From Progne subis subis (lineage: Eukaryota; Chordata; Aves; Passeriformes; Hirundinidae), in assembly GCA_022316685.1 (NCBI GenBank), contig JAKJHU010000084.1, forward strand, positions 2,303,001-2,367,000: DNA of 64,000 bases, in the 5' to 3' direction. Positions 46,565 to 58,100 of the stretch are shown one piece after another. A program made the position numbers and the translations under genes. Within the stretch, counting starts at the first letter, position 1. The number at the start of each line of letters is the position of its first letter. Below the pieces are notes generated by a model. The model was not told the DNA's origin. It did not search any database and worked only from the letters and a program-made list of their open reading frames with translations.

Positions 46565-48326
46565 GCTTTAATGTATTTCCTGTTTTCTGTAGTAGAATCT
46601 GATATAAAGTAGCTTTCACCTTGTGTGGATGTCTCCTTCTAGAGTCCATCTCTCCTGCTGCACTGCTGAGCTCATGAACCCAGCGCACCTGCATGCCCTC
46701 TGTGCATTAGGAACACCTGGAATCTGGGTCATTAGCATATCGCTAATCTCCACTAAGTCATTATTAGGCGCACACCCGATGCCCGCTGACCTTCTCACCC
46801 AGCTGCACCACTGACAGACTGGCACCTTCCCCTTCCCACCGGTGGTCCCTCAGAAAAGCGTGGGTTACTGGGGGCTCGCAGGAGGTACAGGGATCACCTG
46901 GCAGGCATTTACCATCCTGGGAGAGATGGGAACCTTTGTCACCTGTTTAGCAACAGAAGCAAATATTCAGGGGGAAAATGAATTCAATTAGAAGTTAAGA
47001 AGCCTCTTTGCTACTGATGGAGCTCCTCTATGACAAACCTTGCCTCCAGCAAACATCTGAGCTCCTTCTGCAAGGCGACAGACAGCAATCTGGGAAGCAT
47101 CCATTGGAAGCTGGGTGGTAATTGAGAGGCTCCTGTTCCCGCTTCCGTGCAGAAAAGCTACATAAGAAATTATTTGGACTATTACATCAGAAACTAGAGG
47201 AGTGATTTTAAACCACGAAGCACCACGTCTGTTTGTGACGCTAACCTGTTTGTGACAAAATACACAGTTAGCCTGCCACCCCTAGATTTGAAGGCAGCTG
47301 TATTTGAATTCTGTTAAAAAATGCTTTGATTGAGAGGCTTATAAATTTTCTCAGCAGTAACCAGACAGCCCTAGACATGCTACCTTCAGTAAACTAAACA
47401 TGAAGTAATTCAGCAGAACTTAGACCATGATCTCACATTCACTGAGCTTAATAACCATTCACAAGTATGAAATTAATACCTTTAGATGTTTGCAGGAAAA
47501 TGGTTTAAAATAAACATTTCCAGGTAGTGAATGAACAATTTCAAAAGAAAATATAAGCCTTCTCTCGTTATGGCTGGGATCCCAAAGAGGCCATTCATAG
47601 TTCCAGTTTTATCTTTTCTGTCAGCTGGTTTTCTACTTTTTGCATTAGCATTTTAAGGAGCATAACCAAAGTGTTCTTACAATAGAAGTGTATATATATT
47701 CTGTTTTATTCTACTTTTCTGCAGTGCTTTCAAGAAGCAGCAAAGGAATTTTTCTTCAGCTTTTCTAAGCTTATTCTTCAAGCAGCAACAGGGTGTGCAG
47801 GAGTTCTACCCAAAAATTAAGCAGGAGGAAACATGTTGGTCTAATGGAAACCTTAGCAAGGCTGCAGCTGACATGACCAGCCTCCAGTGTCAGAGTTTGA
47901 GTTATATTTGTATTTCTCTGTGTTTATAATTTCCAAGGTGCTTTCCTATCCCTCCACACGTTTATGTTTAAAACTTTGTGCATTCCCTTTTTTTCTGTAT
48001 GCCCAACTTTACCTGGACCACTTTTCTTCCCCACTGCACACCTGGGCTCTGGCCTCTCAATCCTTCCACACAGAAGATGAACAAACACAACTTTTCAATC
48101 CACTTCTGTGAATTATGGTTCCAGAATTTATACCTCACATTAATTTTAAGCAAACTCTTGAACAGGGATACTGAGAGATAAAATTATACATAAAATGCAA
48201 TTAGAAATGGGGGAAAGGTTTAGTGTGCTGGGACAGCTTTTAGTATCCATTTTCACACTACACCAAAGCTTGTGTACTTCTAATTGACTTTTTTCCTCCT
48301 GTTTCTCTGTTCCATATAATGATAGA
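46562..48326. other. Unique non-coding sequence
   Basis: Apart from the inverted repeat at 46731, no repeat or exon recognised; ORFs are under 75 codons. Confidence 0.45.
46731..46747. promoter_or_regulatory. Inverted repeat with POU/homeobox-like half-sites
   Basis: ATTAGC-ATATC-GCTAAT is a perfect 6-bp inverted repeat with a 5-bp spacer. The reverse strand of the left arm reads TATGCTAAT, an octamer-like POU site. It lies in a moderately GC-rich stretch (46.6-46.9 kb) that could be a conserved non-coding element. Confidence 0.3.
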
Positions 48327-48510
48327 AACACGGAATTATAGAAAGGTTTGGGTTGGAAGAGGCCTTAAAGCTCATTTCTTTCCACCCCCCTGCCATGGGC
48401 AGGGACACCTTCCACTAGCCCAGATTGCTCCAAGCCCCATCCAGCCTGGTCTTGGACACTTCCAGGGATCCAGGGGCAGCCACAGCTTCACAAGGCACTC
48501 TGTGCCCATG
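48327..48510 (-). mobile_element. CR1 LINE 3' fragment
   Basis: Reverse-oriented: 'tagaaaggtttgggttggaa', 'ccccctgccatgggcaggga', 'caccttccactagcccagat', 'cttggacacttccagggatc', 'caggggcagccacagcttca'. Confidence 0.93.
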
Positions 48511-49182
48511 TCCCACCATAATATAGAATTATTTATATTACTAAATATCTGTTATAATATATGCAAATATCTACAAAAGTGCAAGGGTCCCAGCACAGCA
48601 AAGCAGGGCTGATGACTGATGTCAGTGTCTCAGGAGGCCCAGTTTGAGCTGATTCACAGCACTGTGGGACGTCTGCGGTGTCTGCATGAAGCACAGAAAT
48701 CATGAGTCACCACCACTGCCCTTCCTCTCATCCTACTGATCCCTGTTTCCTAAAACCGAAAGTATAAATTGAAGCATTAAAGGGAAAATTGGGGTTTCAG
48801 TCTGCCCTCCGATTTACACACACACAGAGTCCCCACTGACCTGGGGACAGCAGTGGCACTGCAGCACTGCCTGTCCTCACCTATCTGCAGCAAGGACCTG
48901 GTTTGACTCAAGCTGCTGCAGACTGATACCAAGAAGGGAATCATGTTCCCGGTATCAGGGCAGCCAGGCAAAGGATTCCCACTTTGGATCAGTTTAAAAA
49001 CACTGAAATTTTGCTTGGACAAACACACAGGGCCATGTGGGGATATCAGTTTCATGGACTGTGCTTCCTGCCACTGAATTCCCTGTGTCCATTAAATACT
49101 GTAAGACTCTAAATAAAAACTGAACAGTAGCAAATAATCACATTGTAAATAATCACAAGAATTGGTGCTCCAAAGTTATCAT

Positions 49183-49272
49183 TTCTACATTAAACCCTTT
49201 TTAGAGTTCCTCAGCCAGCCAAAAAATTCACAGGTAAATGAAAATGTGCGATTATCCTATATCCCACTGCAG
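49183..49272. repeat. Diverged local duplication, copy 1
   Basis: Contains 'ccctttttagagttcctcag', 'cacaggtaaatgaaaatgtg' and 'attatcctatatcccactgc'. The same order recurs at 50614-50710 with scattered substitutions. It is either a local duplication or two copies of an unrecognised dispersed repeat. Confidence 0.75.
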
Positions 49273-50613
49273 AAAACTAGCTCGAGTCTTGGTGACAATA
49301 GTTGTGTCTGATAAAAGTGTTGAATTACTGATGGATCTATGGGGTTCTAATATTTAGGATTTCTGCAAAGTGCTGATGGGAAGACCTCTCCTTTAGGAGG
49401 ATTATCCTTTTCTAAAAATGACCCATCTCCTTAGGCTGAGTTCCTGACCCTTGTTCCTCTCTGCTGTGCTCCAGGGATTGAGCAGATTTATTTTGATTAT
49501 GTGTAATGTCTTTACTTGCTTTCAAAGTTATGACCATGATTCTTATCCCCTAAAGACAGTTAATGAAAAAAATCCATTCATGGCAGCACTGTTTTGCATG
49601 ATGGCAGTAATTACATCTGCTCTTACTCAGGACAACATCTTGTGCAAACCTGTGCCCCACAATTAGTAAGACAGTACTCCTGGTCAAAAAAAAAAAAAGG
49701 GACGCAGCAATTGTTTTAATCACATCCTTCAGTGCATTTAAGCCCTGACATGTACACCTGCTCACGCTAAATACCTCTGGTTATTGTCTCTTGGTCAATT
49801 TAAATATGGATGTCTATTACTCTTACCGAACACAAAGCTCTGAGTAGAACATGTAGCAACCAAGATTCTTGGTCGTGTTGTGACCTGTAATGACTGCCAT
49901 ACTTTCCACCAGTCTGTTTAATGTTTGCTTTGATGACTATTTTCCCCTCTGCTCACCAGTTTGAACAGCGGGGGACTTCCCCTGGCACGTGGTCTGCACA
50001 CACCTGTCTTCCAGGGAGAGGCAGGACAGGGACAAAGCAGCACACAGCAGGCTTGTTCCACAGAGAAAAGCTATTCCCTGGCTGCAGCCTCCCCACCAAG
50101 CAGCCTCTGACAGAAAGGAGGAGGAAAGGCTTCACAGAGCAGCTCCCTCCCCTGCAGAGATGACGGGGATAAAGAAGCAGCAGCAGAGCTATTCTTGCAC
50201 TAAGGGGAATTAAAGCCTGTTCCTCTCAGTCCTCTCAGTTGGACCTTGTAAATGGAAGTTCTGGAGAAGACAGGGGACAGCTGATGTCTTCTCCACTAAA
50301 CCCCCTAGCCTGACCTTTACATACTGTTTTAATTGATGCTAGCAGAAAGGAAACGAGAATTCTGCACTTGATATCATAAGCCCCTGTCTGGAAAATCCCT
50401 GTGCCTGGAGTAGCTGGCAGAGCCCCAGGGCAGCCCAGCAAACCAACACCTTCTGCTTAAAAAATTCCAGTGGACTCAGCCAATACTGTTTGATTCAAAC
50501 TCGTCCCCAGACTTCTGTCCTTTCTCACCCCACAAGGTTTCAAAGTCTCACAGCCCCAGGGTCTGTTTGGGCTGGCAAGTCCCAGGTGCCTCCGGACTAA
50601 CCAGCTACTCAGA

Positions 50614-50710
50614 ACTACCTAGAGCCCTTTTTAGAGGTCCCCAGGAAAAAAAAAAAAAAAAAAAATCCCAGGTAAATTAAAATGTATGGTTATTCTATAT
50701 CCTACTGCAG
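50614..50710. repeat. Diverged local duplication, copy 2
   Basis: Contains 'ccctttttagaggtccccag', then an A20 run where copy 1 has only six A, then 'ccaggtaaattaaaatgtat' and 'ttattctatatcctactgca'. Same orientation as copy 1, about 1.43 kb downstream. Confidence 0.75.
50646..50665. repeat. A20 homopolymer inside duplicated segment
   Basis: Run of 20 A. The paralogous position at 49221-49226 has six A, so the expansion followed the duplication, or copy 1 contracted. Confidence 0.9.
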
Positions 50711-51284
50711 GTACTGCTGGAGAAATGCAAATTTATTCTGGTGAAATGTGCTGTGATTAAGCCGTGCCAGGTTCCTTGTTCTGTCAAGTTAACAACAGGC
50801 CTTTCCATCCATGGCTTTATTGCAGGAATTCAGAGCTCTGCTTTCAAAGGAAATAGCTTTAGGCTGCATCACATGTTCTACCTCCATATGGGGAATAGCT
50901 ATAAAACTCTTTTTTTCAACATATCCAGGAAAACTGAGTTGCTGTCAAGGCTGACATAACAGTCTGCTTTATCTCCTCAGTGGATGGAGCAGACTAAAAT
51001 AGCCTTTTCCCCACAGAATGCTAACACAGTTCTGCTTCTTTTTATAAGCCCATGGATTTATTGCAAATCTACTGATAAAAACTACAATAACTTATGCAGA
51101 CTACTTGGGTATTTTTTCCTCTTTAGAAAATTTGAATATACTAGTATTTTTTTCATTTTAGATATTTTTAAAAGTTGCTTTAGGAAGACAACTTTATTTC
51201 AGTGCATTTCCTAATTTGGCAAGCACCTCAGAAAGCAGACATGAACCAAACAATGCTAATTCATGTCTTTGGGCTGGCTCTGTA

Positions 51285-51350
51285 AGTTTGGAAGGGACCT
51301 TGAAGGTAACCTCATTCCACCCTTTTTATCACACCTTCCACCAGAGCAGG
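51285..51350 (-). mobile_element. CR1 LINE tail fragment
   Basis: Reverse-oriented short end: 'tgtaagtttggaagggacct', 'tgaaggtaacctcattccac', 'cacaccttccaccagagcag'. Confidence 0.7.
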
Positions 51351-51684
51351 TGAAATTAAATATATTCCTTAACTTATCAACCATCTAGCAATATTGTGGC
51401 CAGGTGAATTCCAGCTTTGTTGGCAGTGGTAATGTCTGACCCTGCCTGCTTAGATCTGACCTGGTGGCCAGTTTTTGGGAGGCTGCATTCCACTGCCAGT
51501 CACATGGACCCTGCCAGCTCCCAAACACCTTCCTGTCCTTTATGGCTTTGCCTGAAGCATTAGGAATTCTTCCTTTTAGAGACATGTTCTGTATACTGTT
51601 AGTAGCTGATGGTATGCCAGACCCCTTCTCCTCACCTATTTCCAGTTCTCCAAACAAACATTTATGCAAATCTTTAGTAGCCTG

Positions 51685-51726
51685 AAAATGACCTTAAAGG
51701 TGCTTTCCAGCCTAAATGAGTATATG
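51685..51726 (+). mobile_element. CR1 LINE tail remnant
   Basis: 'gaaaatgaccttaaaggtgc', 'tttccagcctaaatgagtat' matches the last 40 or so bases of a CR1 3' end. An A23 run follows directly at 51727-51749. Confidence 0.5.
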
Positions 51727-51749
51727 AAAAAAAAAAAAAAAAAAAAAAA
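51727..51749. repeat. A23 homopolymer
   Basis: Run of 23 A directly after a CR1-like tail. CR1 tails are normally short octamer repeats, not poly(A), so this is probably a secondary expansion. Confidence 0.9.
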
Positions 51750-53157
51750 GGCAAAACTGATTTAGCGTAAGCAGCAGTTTTTTGTATACTTCTGAACTTC
51801 TTTCTCTCTGCTGTAGTTACTGGCAGGTCCCAACTACTTGTGCATTCAAGTTCAAGACCTGATGTAATTCTGACAACAACAGACCACACCTTTTTAAGGC
51901 TTCTAAGAAAGGTGTGGTTAGACAGTTTCTAAGTTGTGGTAACTATTTGTGTGTCTTGTGCTCAGAGGAATAGGTAAAGGGGTGAAAGGCAGCTGAATTG
52001 GGAAGTGCTATTATATAATCCACCCAGCTTGAGCTCCAGTTATCCAGTAATGCAGTTATTTTTTTGTTTTCCTAAAGTTCCTAATTTTTTTTATGTTGTT
52101 AAATCAACATAGGCTTTAAATGTGAGAATTTTCCTCTAACACTTTTCAGCAACTGGTTTCCATTTCCTGGTAATTAGTAAGGGCTGGCCTAGATATGCCA
52201 GAGCTATAGGAGAACAAAGAAGAGAGAATCTTTGGATGAAGCCAGAGGGGAGGGAGGACTGGGTTCTGTATTCTAACTCAACAAGCTTGTTTATGGTGCT
52301 CCCTTCTTTGCAGTTTCTAAGGGGGATTTAGGGCTCTTTTTTTTTTTAATGACTTGATTTTCCCTAAATGCAGACGATCATACACTGATATCCTGTTCAC
52401 AGGCAGCTATGCTGGCCATCAGCTCTCCACGCTCACAGCAGCTCTAAGCCTGCACAGAAAGCCCGAGGGACCCAGACACGGGAAGCAGATGGAAATCCAG
52501 GGGAAGGTGGGGTGGACGGGGTCAGATTGATACAGTGACACTTGCATCTTCCTTTATTACCCACTGACTGCCTAGAAATCCCTTGTAAATTGGATAATTA
52601 TACTGCTCTTCAGCGCTGGTGTTTTCATTTTAATGCTCCTATGCCTTGCTCACCTCCATTTACTGAGATGTCACTGTTTTTTTAAGAAGGGAAGTTAAAA
52701 AGCTGTCACAGAAACTCAAGATGAGACACCCAGGAAGAGACACACATGAAGCAGAACAAAAATGAAGACCAGATCTTGCAGCACAGTTTGTATTTCCCAT
52801 TATTATTATTTGCACTCTCTGCATGTTGGATATTTCAAGGGAAAATAAACAGCTCTGAAACCTCTCTTCATTGCTCCTGAACGGGCTAGTTGGTCTCATT
52901 AGTCAGCCAGACACTCCTACTGTTTCCACCTCCTTGCTTTGTTTACCCATGATAGCATGACTGAATACATTTCTCCCTTACCATGTAAGTAGGTGTTATA
53001 ATTTATGCTTTGTTTTCTTAAATAACCTCCTACAACAGACTCCTTCCTCTTCAAAATACAATCTCCACTGCACTTGTATTTTTTCACAGGCACCAGCTGA
53101 GGTACCACTCACATTGTCATTGCTGTAGCCCCTGAAGTCTAATCCAAATACAAAAAG
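51750..53157. other. Unique non-coding sequence
   Basis: No repeat or exon recognised. Confidence 0.45.
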
Positions 53158-53631
53158 GATGTGGACCTGTTGGAGTGAGTCCAAAGGAGACCACAAAGTT
53201 GATCCCAGGGTTGGAGCTCCTCTGCTGTGGAGCCAGGCTGGGAGAACTGGAGGAGTTCACCTGAAGAAGAGGAGGCTCCAGGGAAAACCTACAGGCCGTT
53301 TGAGAGCATAAAGAGGCTCCAAGAGAGCTGGAGAGGGACTTGGGACAAGAGATGTTAGGACAGGACACAGGGAATGGCTTCCCACTGGCAGAGGGCAGGG
53401 TTAGATGGGATACTGGGAAGGAATCCTTCCCTAGGAGGGTGGAGAGTCCCTGGCACAGGAAGCCCAAAGAAGCTGTGGCTGCCCCTGGATCCCTGGAAGT
53501 GTCCAAGGCCAGGCTGGACAGGGCTTGGAGTAACCTGGGCGAATAGAATGTGTCCCTACCCAGGGCAGGGGACTGGATGGGCTTTGATGTCCCTTCCAAC
53601 TCACACCATTTTGTGATTCTGTGATTCTGTA
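53158..53631 (+). mobile_element. CR1 LINE 3' end, about 475 bp (longest typical copy)
   Basis: Plus-oriented and complete to the tail: 'gtggacctgttggagtgagt', 'ggagctcctctgctgtggag', 'gctggagagggacttgggac', 'gaatggcttcccactggcag', 'gctgtggctgcccctggatc', 'ggacagggcttggagtaacc', then 'tgtgattctgtgattctgt'. The 5' part is from the distal ORF2 region. The 160-codon ORF on the opposite strand is a repeat shadow. Confidence 0.96.
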
Positions 53632-54105
53632 AGCGAGGCAGCCTTGCTAAAACTGAGCAGGACTTTCTCAGGACTCAGTGAGAGCTGCCTGTCAGCCAGA
53701 ACCTTGATGTAAGAAGTAGATTGAGAGGCTGTGGGGAGACAGGAAGAGTTCAGTCTTCAAACTCCTTCAACCCTTGTCCTTTTTACTGAATCTTTTGGGA
53801 GAAGAAATCCTTGTCTGTCTGGAAAAGAACAGAAGTCACGTCTATCTGCCAGCCCAAATTGTATGGTTTTTAGCCCATTCCAAACCTGACAGTGCACTGA
53901 TAAGTTTATAGATGAAAACAATAAAATGCCATCCTTCAAACCAATGATTCTTTACCACTGAATACTACATAGAATTATATCATTGTGTTCTGCACGTATC
54001 TGCCTACAGCAACTTCAGGTTATAGCACTAATGCTGCTGTGATTCTACTGTTTTACAAGTCAAAATTATGAAAATATTCATGATACAGTACAAGAATTTC
54101 CAAAC
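53632..54105. other. Unique non-coding sequence
   Basis: Short interval between the CR1 and the LTR with no feature recognised. Confidence 0.45.
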
Positions 54106-54109
54106 CAGC
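54106..54109. repeat. Left target-site duplication of the 771-bp LTR
   Basis: cagc, repeated at 54881-54884 directly after the LTR end. Confidence 0.7.
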
Positions 54110-54451
54110 TGTGATAAATGTCCTAAAGTTAATTCGTGTTTGAATATGTCTGTATTGTAATACACACATATAAAATATAAGTTTGTATCTACCTGCATAT
54201 GTTCTGAGAAAACTGGGATAAAACTGTAATATATGTCTTTAAGGTTAATTCATGTAAGTTTTATATCTGCAAAACCAAAAGCCATACAGGGAGAGGTACA
54301 GGGTATCCCTGCTGGCAGCACAGTCCCAGAAAAGGGACACAAAGACTACGCTAGGAATGACATCGAAATGCCTCTGCCGGGAAACTCTGAAAAGAACACA
54401 AAACCACGGAAGAGGCAGATGAACAGCTCAAGAACCGAATGATCACATCAG

Positions 54452-54537
54452 ATCTATATCTCACCCGTCTTCTCCCTCCGGACATTATCATATCTACTCA
54501 TATCTCATCCGACTCCTCCGGACATTACCATATCTAC
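54452..54537 (+). repeat. U3 enhancer-like direct repeats
   Basis: Two adjacent units (about 54452-54497 and 54498-54537) both contain a 'tatctca' start, 'ctccggacatta' and a 'catatctac' end. Tandem repeats upstream of the TATA box are typical of retroviral U3 enhancers. Confidence 0.7.
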
Positions 54538-54680
54538 GACACACCTGGGCTCAGCCATTAAGGTCATTGTTAGCCCAGGAAGAACTATTCAGAACACCCG
54601 GACACGAACATGAATAGTTAATGAAGCTGCCGAGGACAGGGAAAAACATCGGAGCCCCGTATTTTCTCCACGATCCTGTG

Positions 54681-54687
54681 TATAAAA
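54681..54687 (+). promoter_or_regulatory. LTR TATA box
   Basis: TATAAAA in 'ctgtgtataaaaagaggctg', about 150 bp before the poly(A) signal, as expected for an LTR promoter. Confidence 0.75.
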
Positions 54688-54828
54688 AGAGGCTGCTTCA
54701 AGCCAAAAATGTGAACTTGGGGGGGTAACAGACTGGCAGAGTGTGTTATCAGAGTTCACCCAGCGCCGATCCCGGGCTCGACACTGACCTTTTAATTGTG
54801 GCTGTCCGAGACTGTCATTTTGTCTCTC

Positions 54829-54834
54829 AATAAA
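54829..54834 (+). terminator. LTR polyadenylation signal
   Basis: AATAAA within 'ctctcaataaaattctaaat', followed by GT/T-rich sequence near the LTR 3' end. Confidence 0.75.
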
Positions 54835-54880
54835 ATTCTAAATTTTGATTTCTAAAATTTGGTCTATCGTATTTATAACA

Positions 54881-54884
54881 CAGC
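54881..54884. repeat. Right target-site duplication of the 771-bp LTR
   Basis: cagc, matching 54106-54109. Confidence 0.7.
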
Positions 54885-57800
54885 TAAAAATTATGGACCT
54901 TGTAGAAGAAAAAATGTTATTTCAGAAAAAAAAAAAAAAAATTACTTCCTTGACAATTACTGCTGAAAAAGCAGAGTAAATAGAGGAGGCCTAGTACACT
55001 GTACTCACTTCTCAATCAGGTCTACTATTTCCCAGATACATGGATATTTACATTACAGATTAACTATCCTTGGAGTGAAAAGATTACGAAACCTTGTCAC
55101 TAGGTAAATATCTTTAAGCTAAATGTTCAAGTTAAATTTCAAACTTCTCCTTTCTCCTTTAATTTCTCCTTTGTCCAGTTCTCTATGTCCTACTGGACAA
55201 TGTTTTTCTTTTAAATATCTTTCTGAACTGGTTTTGTTCTGGTTCATTATTCCTAAACAATCTCTTGAGGAAGTTCACAGGATAAGGACTTAGCATGTCT
55301 TTCCAAATACAAATGCCTCTCTTAAGCTGCGCTGTCGTAACAGTCACGAGGTCTCCCAGCCCTGTTAGTGTGCATGTGGTGAGAAACAAGAGAAATATTG
55401 TTTCTTACAAGTTCGGAACTTAAAAACAGAAGCATAGCTGATCACAGGCTCTCTTAGTTCAACTACCTCACACAGCCTGCCTAGAGAAGACCTGCTCTGT
55501 CACAGGAAAGTGCAGAGATCTATGTCAGAAGCAGCTATAAAGTACCTTTAGTTCCCTTCATCTTCAGGTGGAGTCACTTGACCTCCTCAAGAGGCCACTT
55601 AATACTCTTGTGTATAAAATATGCTCAGGTTTACTCAGTTTGCTGTCTTGTAACAGCTTGTCTCCTCAGCACATTCAAGGAGTGGAAAAAAAAAAAAAAA
55701 TGTTGCCATAATAAGGCAGAATCCTTTTCCTCTGATAGAAAGACCTAGCAAGTTTATATTGCTTCATCAATATAAGACAGCCCGGACTCAACTAAAACTT
55801 TTGTAACCCAACCTGCTTTCATGGAGTTTGTTTGTCCTGGAATCTGACCCCTTCAGCCTGTCACAGATCTGTTTTATCAACATAAAATGCCATTAATAAT
55901 TAGATACCTCACTCCTCTGACCATGGGAACTAAATTATGTGTGCCACATAACATCCTTCTTGCTTCAGAAATCTTTTCATCTCTGTGCTAGTTATCTTTT
56001 CATCACTGTCATTATAAAAATGGATATGGATTTGAAAATGGGTCATGCAAAAAGAAAATATTCCAGAAATAATGCCTCAAGACATAATCAGAACCCTTAC
56101 ATCTTTATATTTCACTGGGTTCAGTGGAGCTGTAGTAACTTAATTCTTTTCATGGTAGTCAGTGATCAGAAAATACTTCTGCACATTGAGTAATGCTTTA
56201 TCACTCATTCTTTACACACTATAGTAGTTTACGAGTTTGGTCTCAGGAGGTTAGTGGCACTTTCACATATTCATATATGCTCTCACTTTCATAAATTTAG
56301 TGTCATGAATAATTGCCATCACCCAAGAGGGATGTAAAGCCTACCAAGATTTTTTTAAAAAACTGAATAACCCTTATCTCACACCAGGGATTTCTTGGTT
56401 TTAAGTGTCTCCAATTAATTACTGCTGCCTCATAGATTCATAAGCTATCCAATATTTCCTGCAGAGACATGGAGGAAGAATTCCTTCAGAGAAGCACATC
56501 TAGAAAATATCACTCACTCACTAAAGAGAATGGTCCTAACTGACTCTGCTAGCAGCTAATGATACTTACATCTTCAACAGCTGCAGTCTCGAAAATATTT
56601 ACAACTTTTTTATCCTCCCTTTTCCCCCCCTTTCTCATGCTGTCATATGAGATCTGTGTATCACTAACTTTTTGAAATGTCCTGGATATCATTTGGAGCT
56701 GGGCTGTTCTCATGTGAAATCATTTTAATGAAATTTGAGTAGGAAGCTCTTACTCCATCTACTAAATCTGGTTTGTTTTAGCTTCACCTTTCAAACTGCC
56801 CAAATGCATGACGTCTCCCAAAAATTTACAATGTATATACTATGAGGTGATACCCAACTTAGTTTGTGATATGGAGGCTGATCAGTTCCCATAGAAATAA
56901 ATTTAAAACATTGTGTTGACTTCATAAAAACTGAATTTGGCCCTAGAAAAGTGAGACTCTGCTTATATGAACAGTGAGAATAAGGTATTTCTTTCACTGT
57001 TTAAAGAGAGAATGAAAATTCAGGAATCTCTTATTAGAGAGAAGGGGAGAGATAAAAACATAATTCCAGTGAAGTCAGCAGAGATAAACTGATAAAGCTG
57101 CTTTCAGGTGAAAGCTGATGAATGATGCAAAACCAGAGTAGCTGTTACAGCCTCAGGTTAAAACCAAGACACAAAATAGAGATGTTTCACATGATAGAGA
57201 CACTGCTGTGATTATGAACATAAGGACCTATATTCAGCTCAGCATTTTCATCATTTTCATTTCGTACTTGCATTTATGATCTCATCTGGGTTTCGTGCCC
57301 TTGATTTCTTAGTCCCTTTCTTAGGGACTCTGTGAGTTGCTCTGGATTGTCCTTGGAGAGAACACGTTTCAGCACCTGTGGGACACTGCAGCAGCAGCTG
57401 GACTTTTTAAACTCATGCTACAACTTTCATATTTTGCAAAGCGTACTTCAAGCAGGGCTAAAGAGTTCCCTGAAAAACAAGCTTGCCCACCTCAGTCAAG
57501 GTTCAGAGCTCTTCCTGTGCTCTGCATAGTCTTTCTGAAGTTTCTGATCTGCTTTGGCTCCTTTGGATCTTCCAGAGGGAAGAACAGCAGCTGAAAAAGC
57601 TGAATTAGTCTGCGTGTGACTGGGCATTTTGGGGTGCCTGCAATGAGCTCTGAAACCCTTTCTGGAGGCTTCCACACAGCAGGGACCAGGCTGAAGCTGT
57701 TACCACCTGGTGGGTGTGAAGTGAAGGGGCACACACTGCTTCCCTCCTTATCTAAAACTTGGCAGCATTTATCTCTAGTAGGATAATTCCTGTGCATCTA

Positions 57801-57940
57801 CACCAACCCTGGAATAGAGCTTGGCCTTTGAATGTGACCAATCGTCATCAATGAAATGCTGAAGTAGTATTTCTAAAAGCTTTAAATTCTTTTATACTTT
57901 AAAAAAAAGCTGTAAACATATGCAGAATCTGGATTTTTGG
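54885..57940. other. Unique non-coding sequence
   Basis: AT-rich with A16 (54926-54941) and A15 (55686-55700) runs. One minus-strand donor-like 'gat|gtaagtatc' near 56570 lacks a convincing exon. No gene supported. Confidence 0.45.
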
Positions 57941-58100
57941 AAAATCATAGAGTGGTTTGTGTTGGAAGGTCATGTCATTCCACCCCCTGCCATGGGCAGG
58001 GACACCTTCCACTAGCCCAGGTTGCTCCCAGCCCTGTCTAACCCAGCTCTGGACATTTCCAGGGACCAGGGGCAGCCACAGCTTCTCTGGGCAATCTGTA
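57941..58100 (-). mobile_element. CR1 LINE 3' fragment
   Basis: Reverse-oriented: 'aaatcatagagtggtttgtg', 'ccccctgccatgggcaggga', 'caccttccactagcccaggt', 'agggaccaggggcagccaca', 'gcttctctgggcaatctgta'. Confidence 0.92.

Larger units (their letters stand above)
48511..51284. other. Unique sequence around the duplicated pair
   Basis: Outside the two duplicated segments I see no repeat family or exon. A small direct repeat of 'aaataatcaca' occurs at 49132 and 49147. Confidence 0.45.
54110..54880 (+). mobile_element. Solo LTR of an endogenous retrovirus, 771 bp
   Basis: Bounded by imperfect terminal inverted repeats: it starts TGTGATAAAT, and the reverse complement of its end is TGTTATAAAT. A 4-bp target duplication, cagc, flanks it. 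Internal landmarks appear in the right order for the plus strand: U3 with direct repeats, a TATAAAA box at 54681, a poly(A) signal AATAAA at 54829, then a T-rich U5 ending 'tttataaca'. CpGs are still frequent (cgg, cga, cgt), suggesting a fairly recent insertion. A 4-bp duplication fits a gammaretrovirus-like (class I) ERV, an inference. No internal viral genes are present. Confidence 0.85.

Noticed and set aside
53117..53599. 160-codon minus-strand ORF
   Set aside because: It is the antisense shadow of the plus-oriented CR1 at 53158-53631.
56560..56640. Minus-strand donor 'gat|gtaagtatc' as part of an exon
   Set aside because: Upstream on that strand is purine- and A-rich without an acceptor; any exon would be only about 18 nt.
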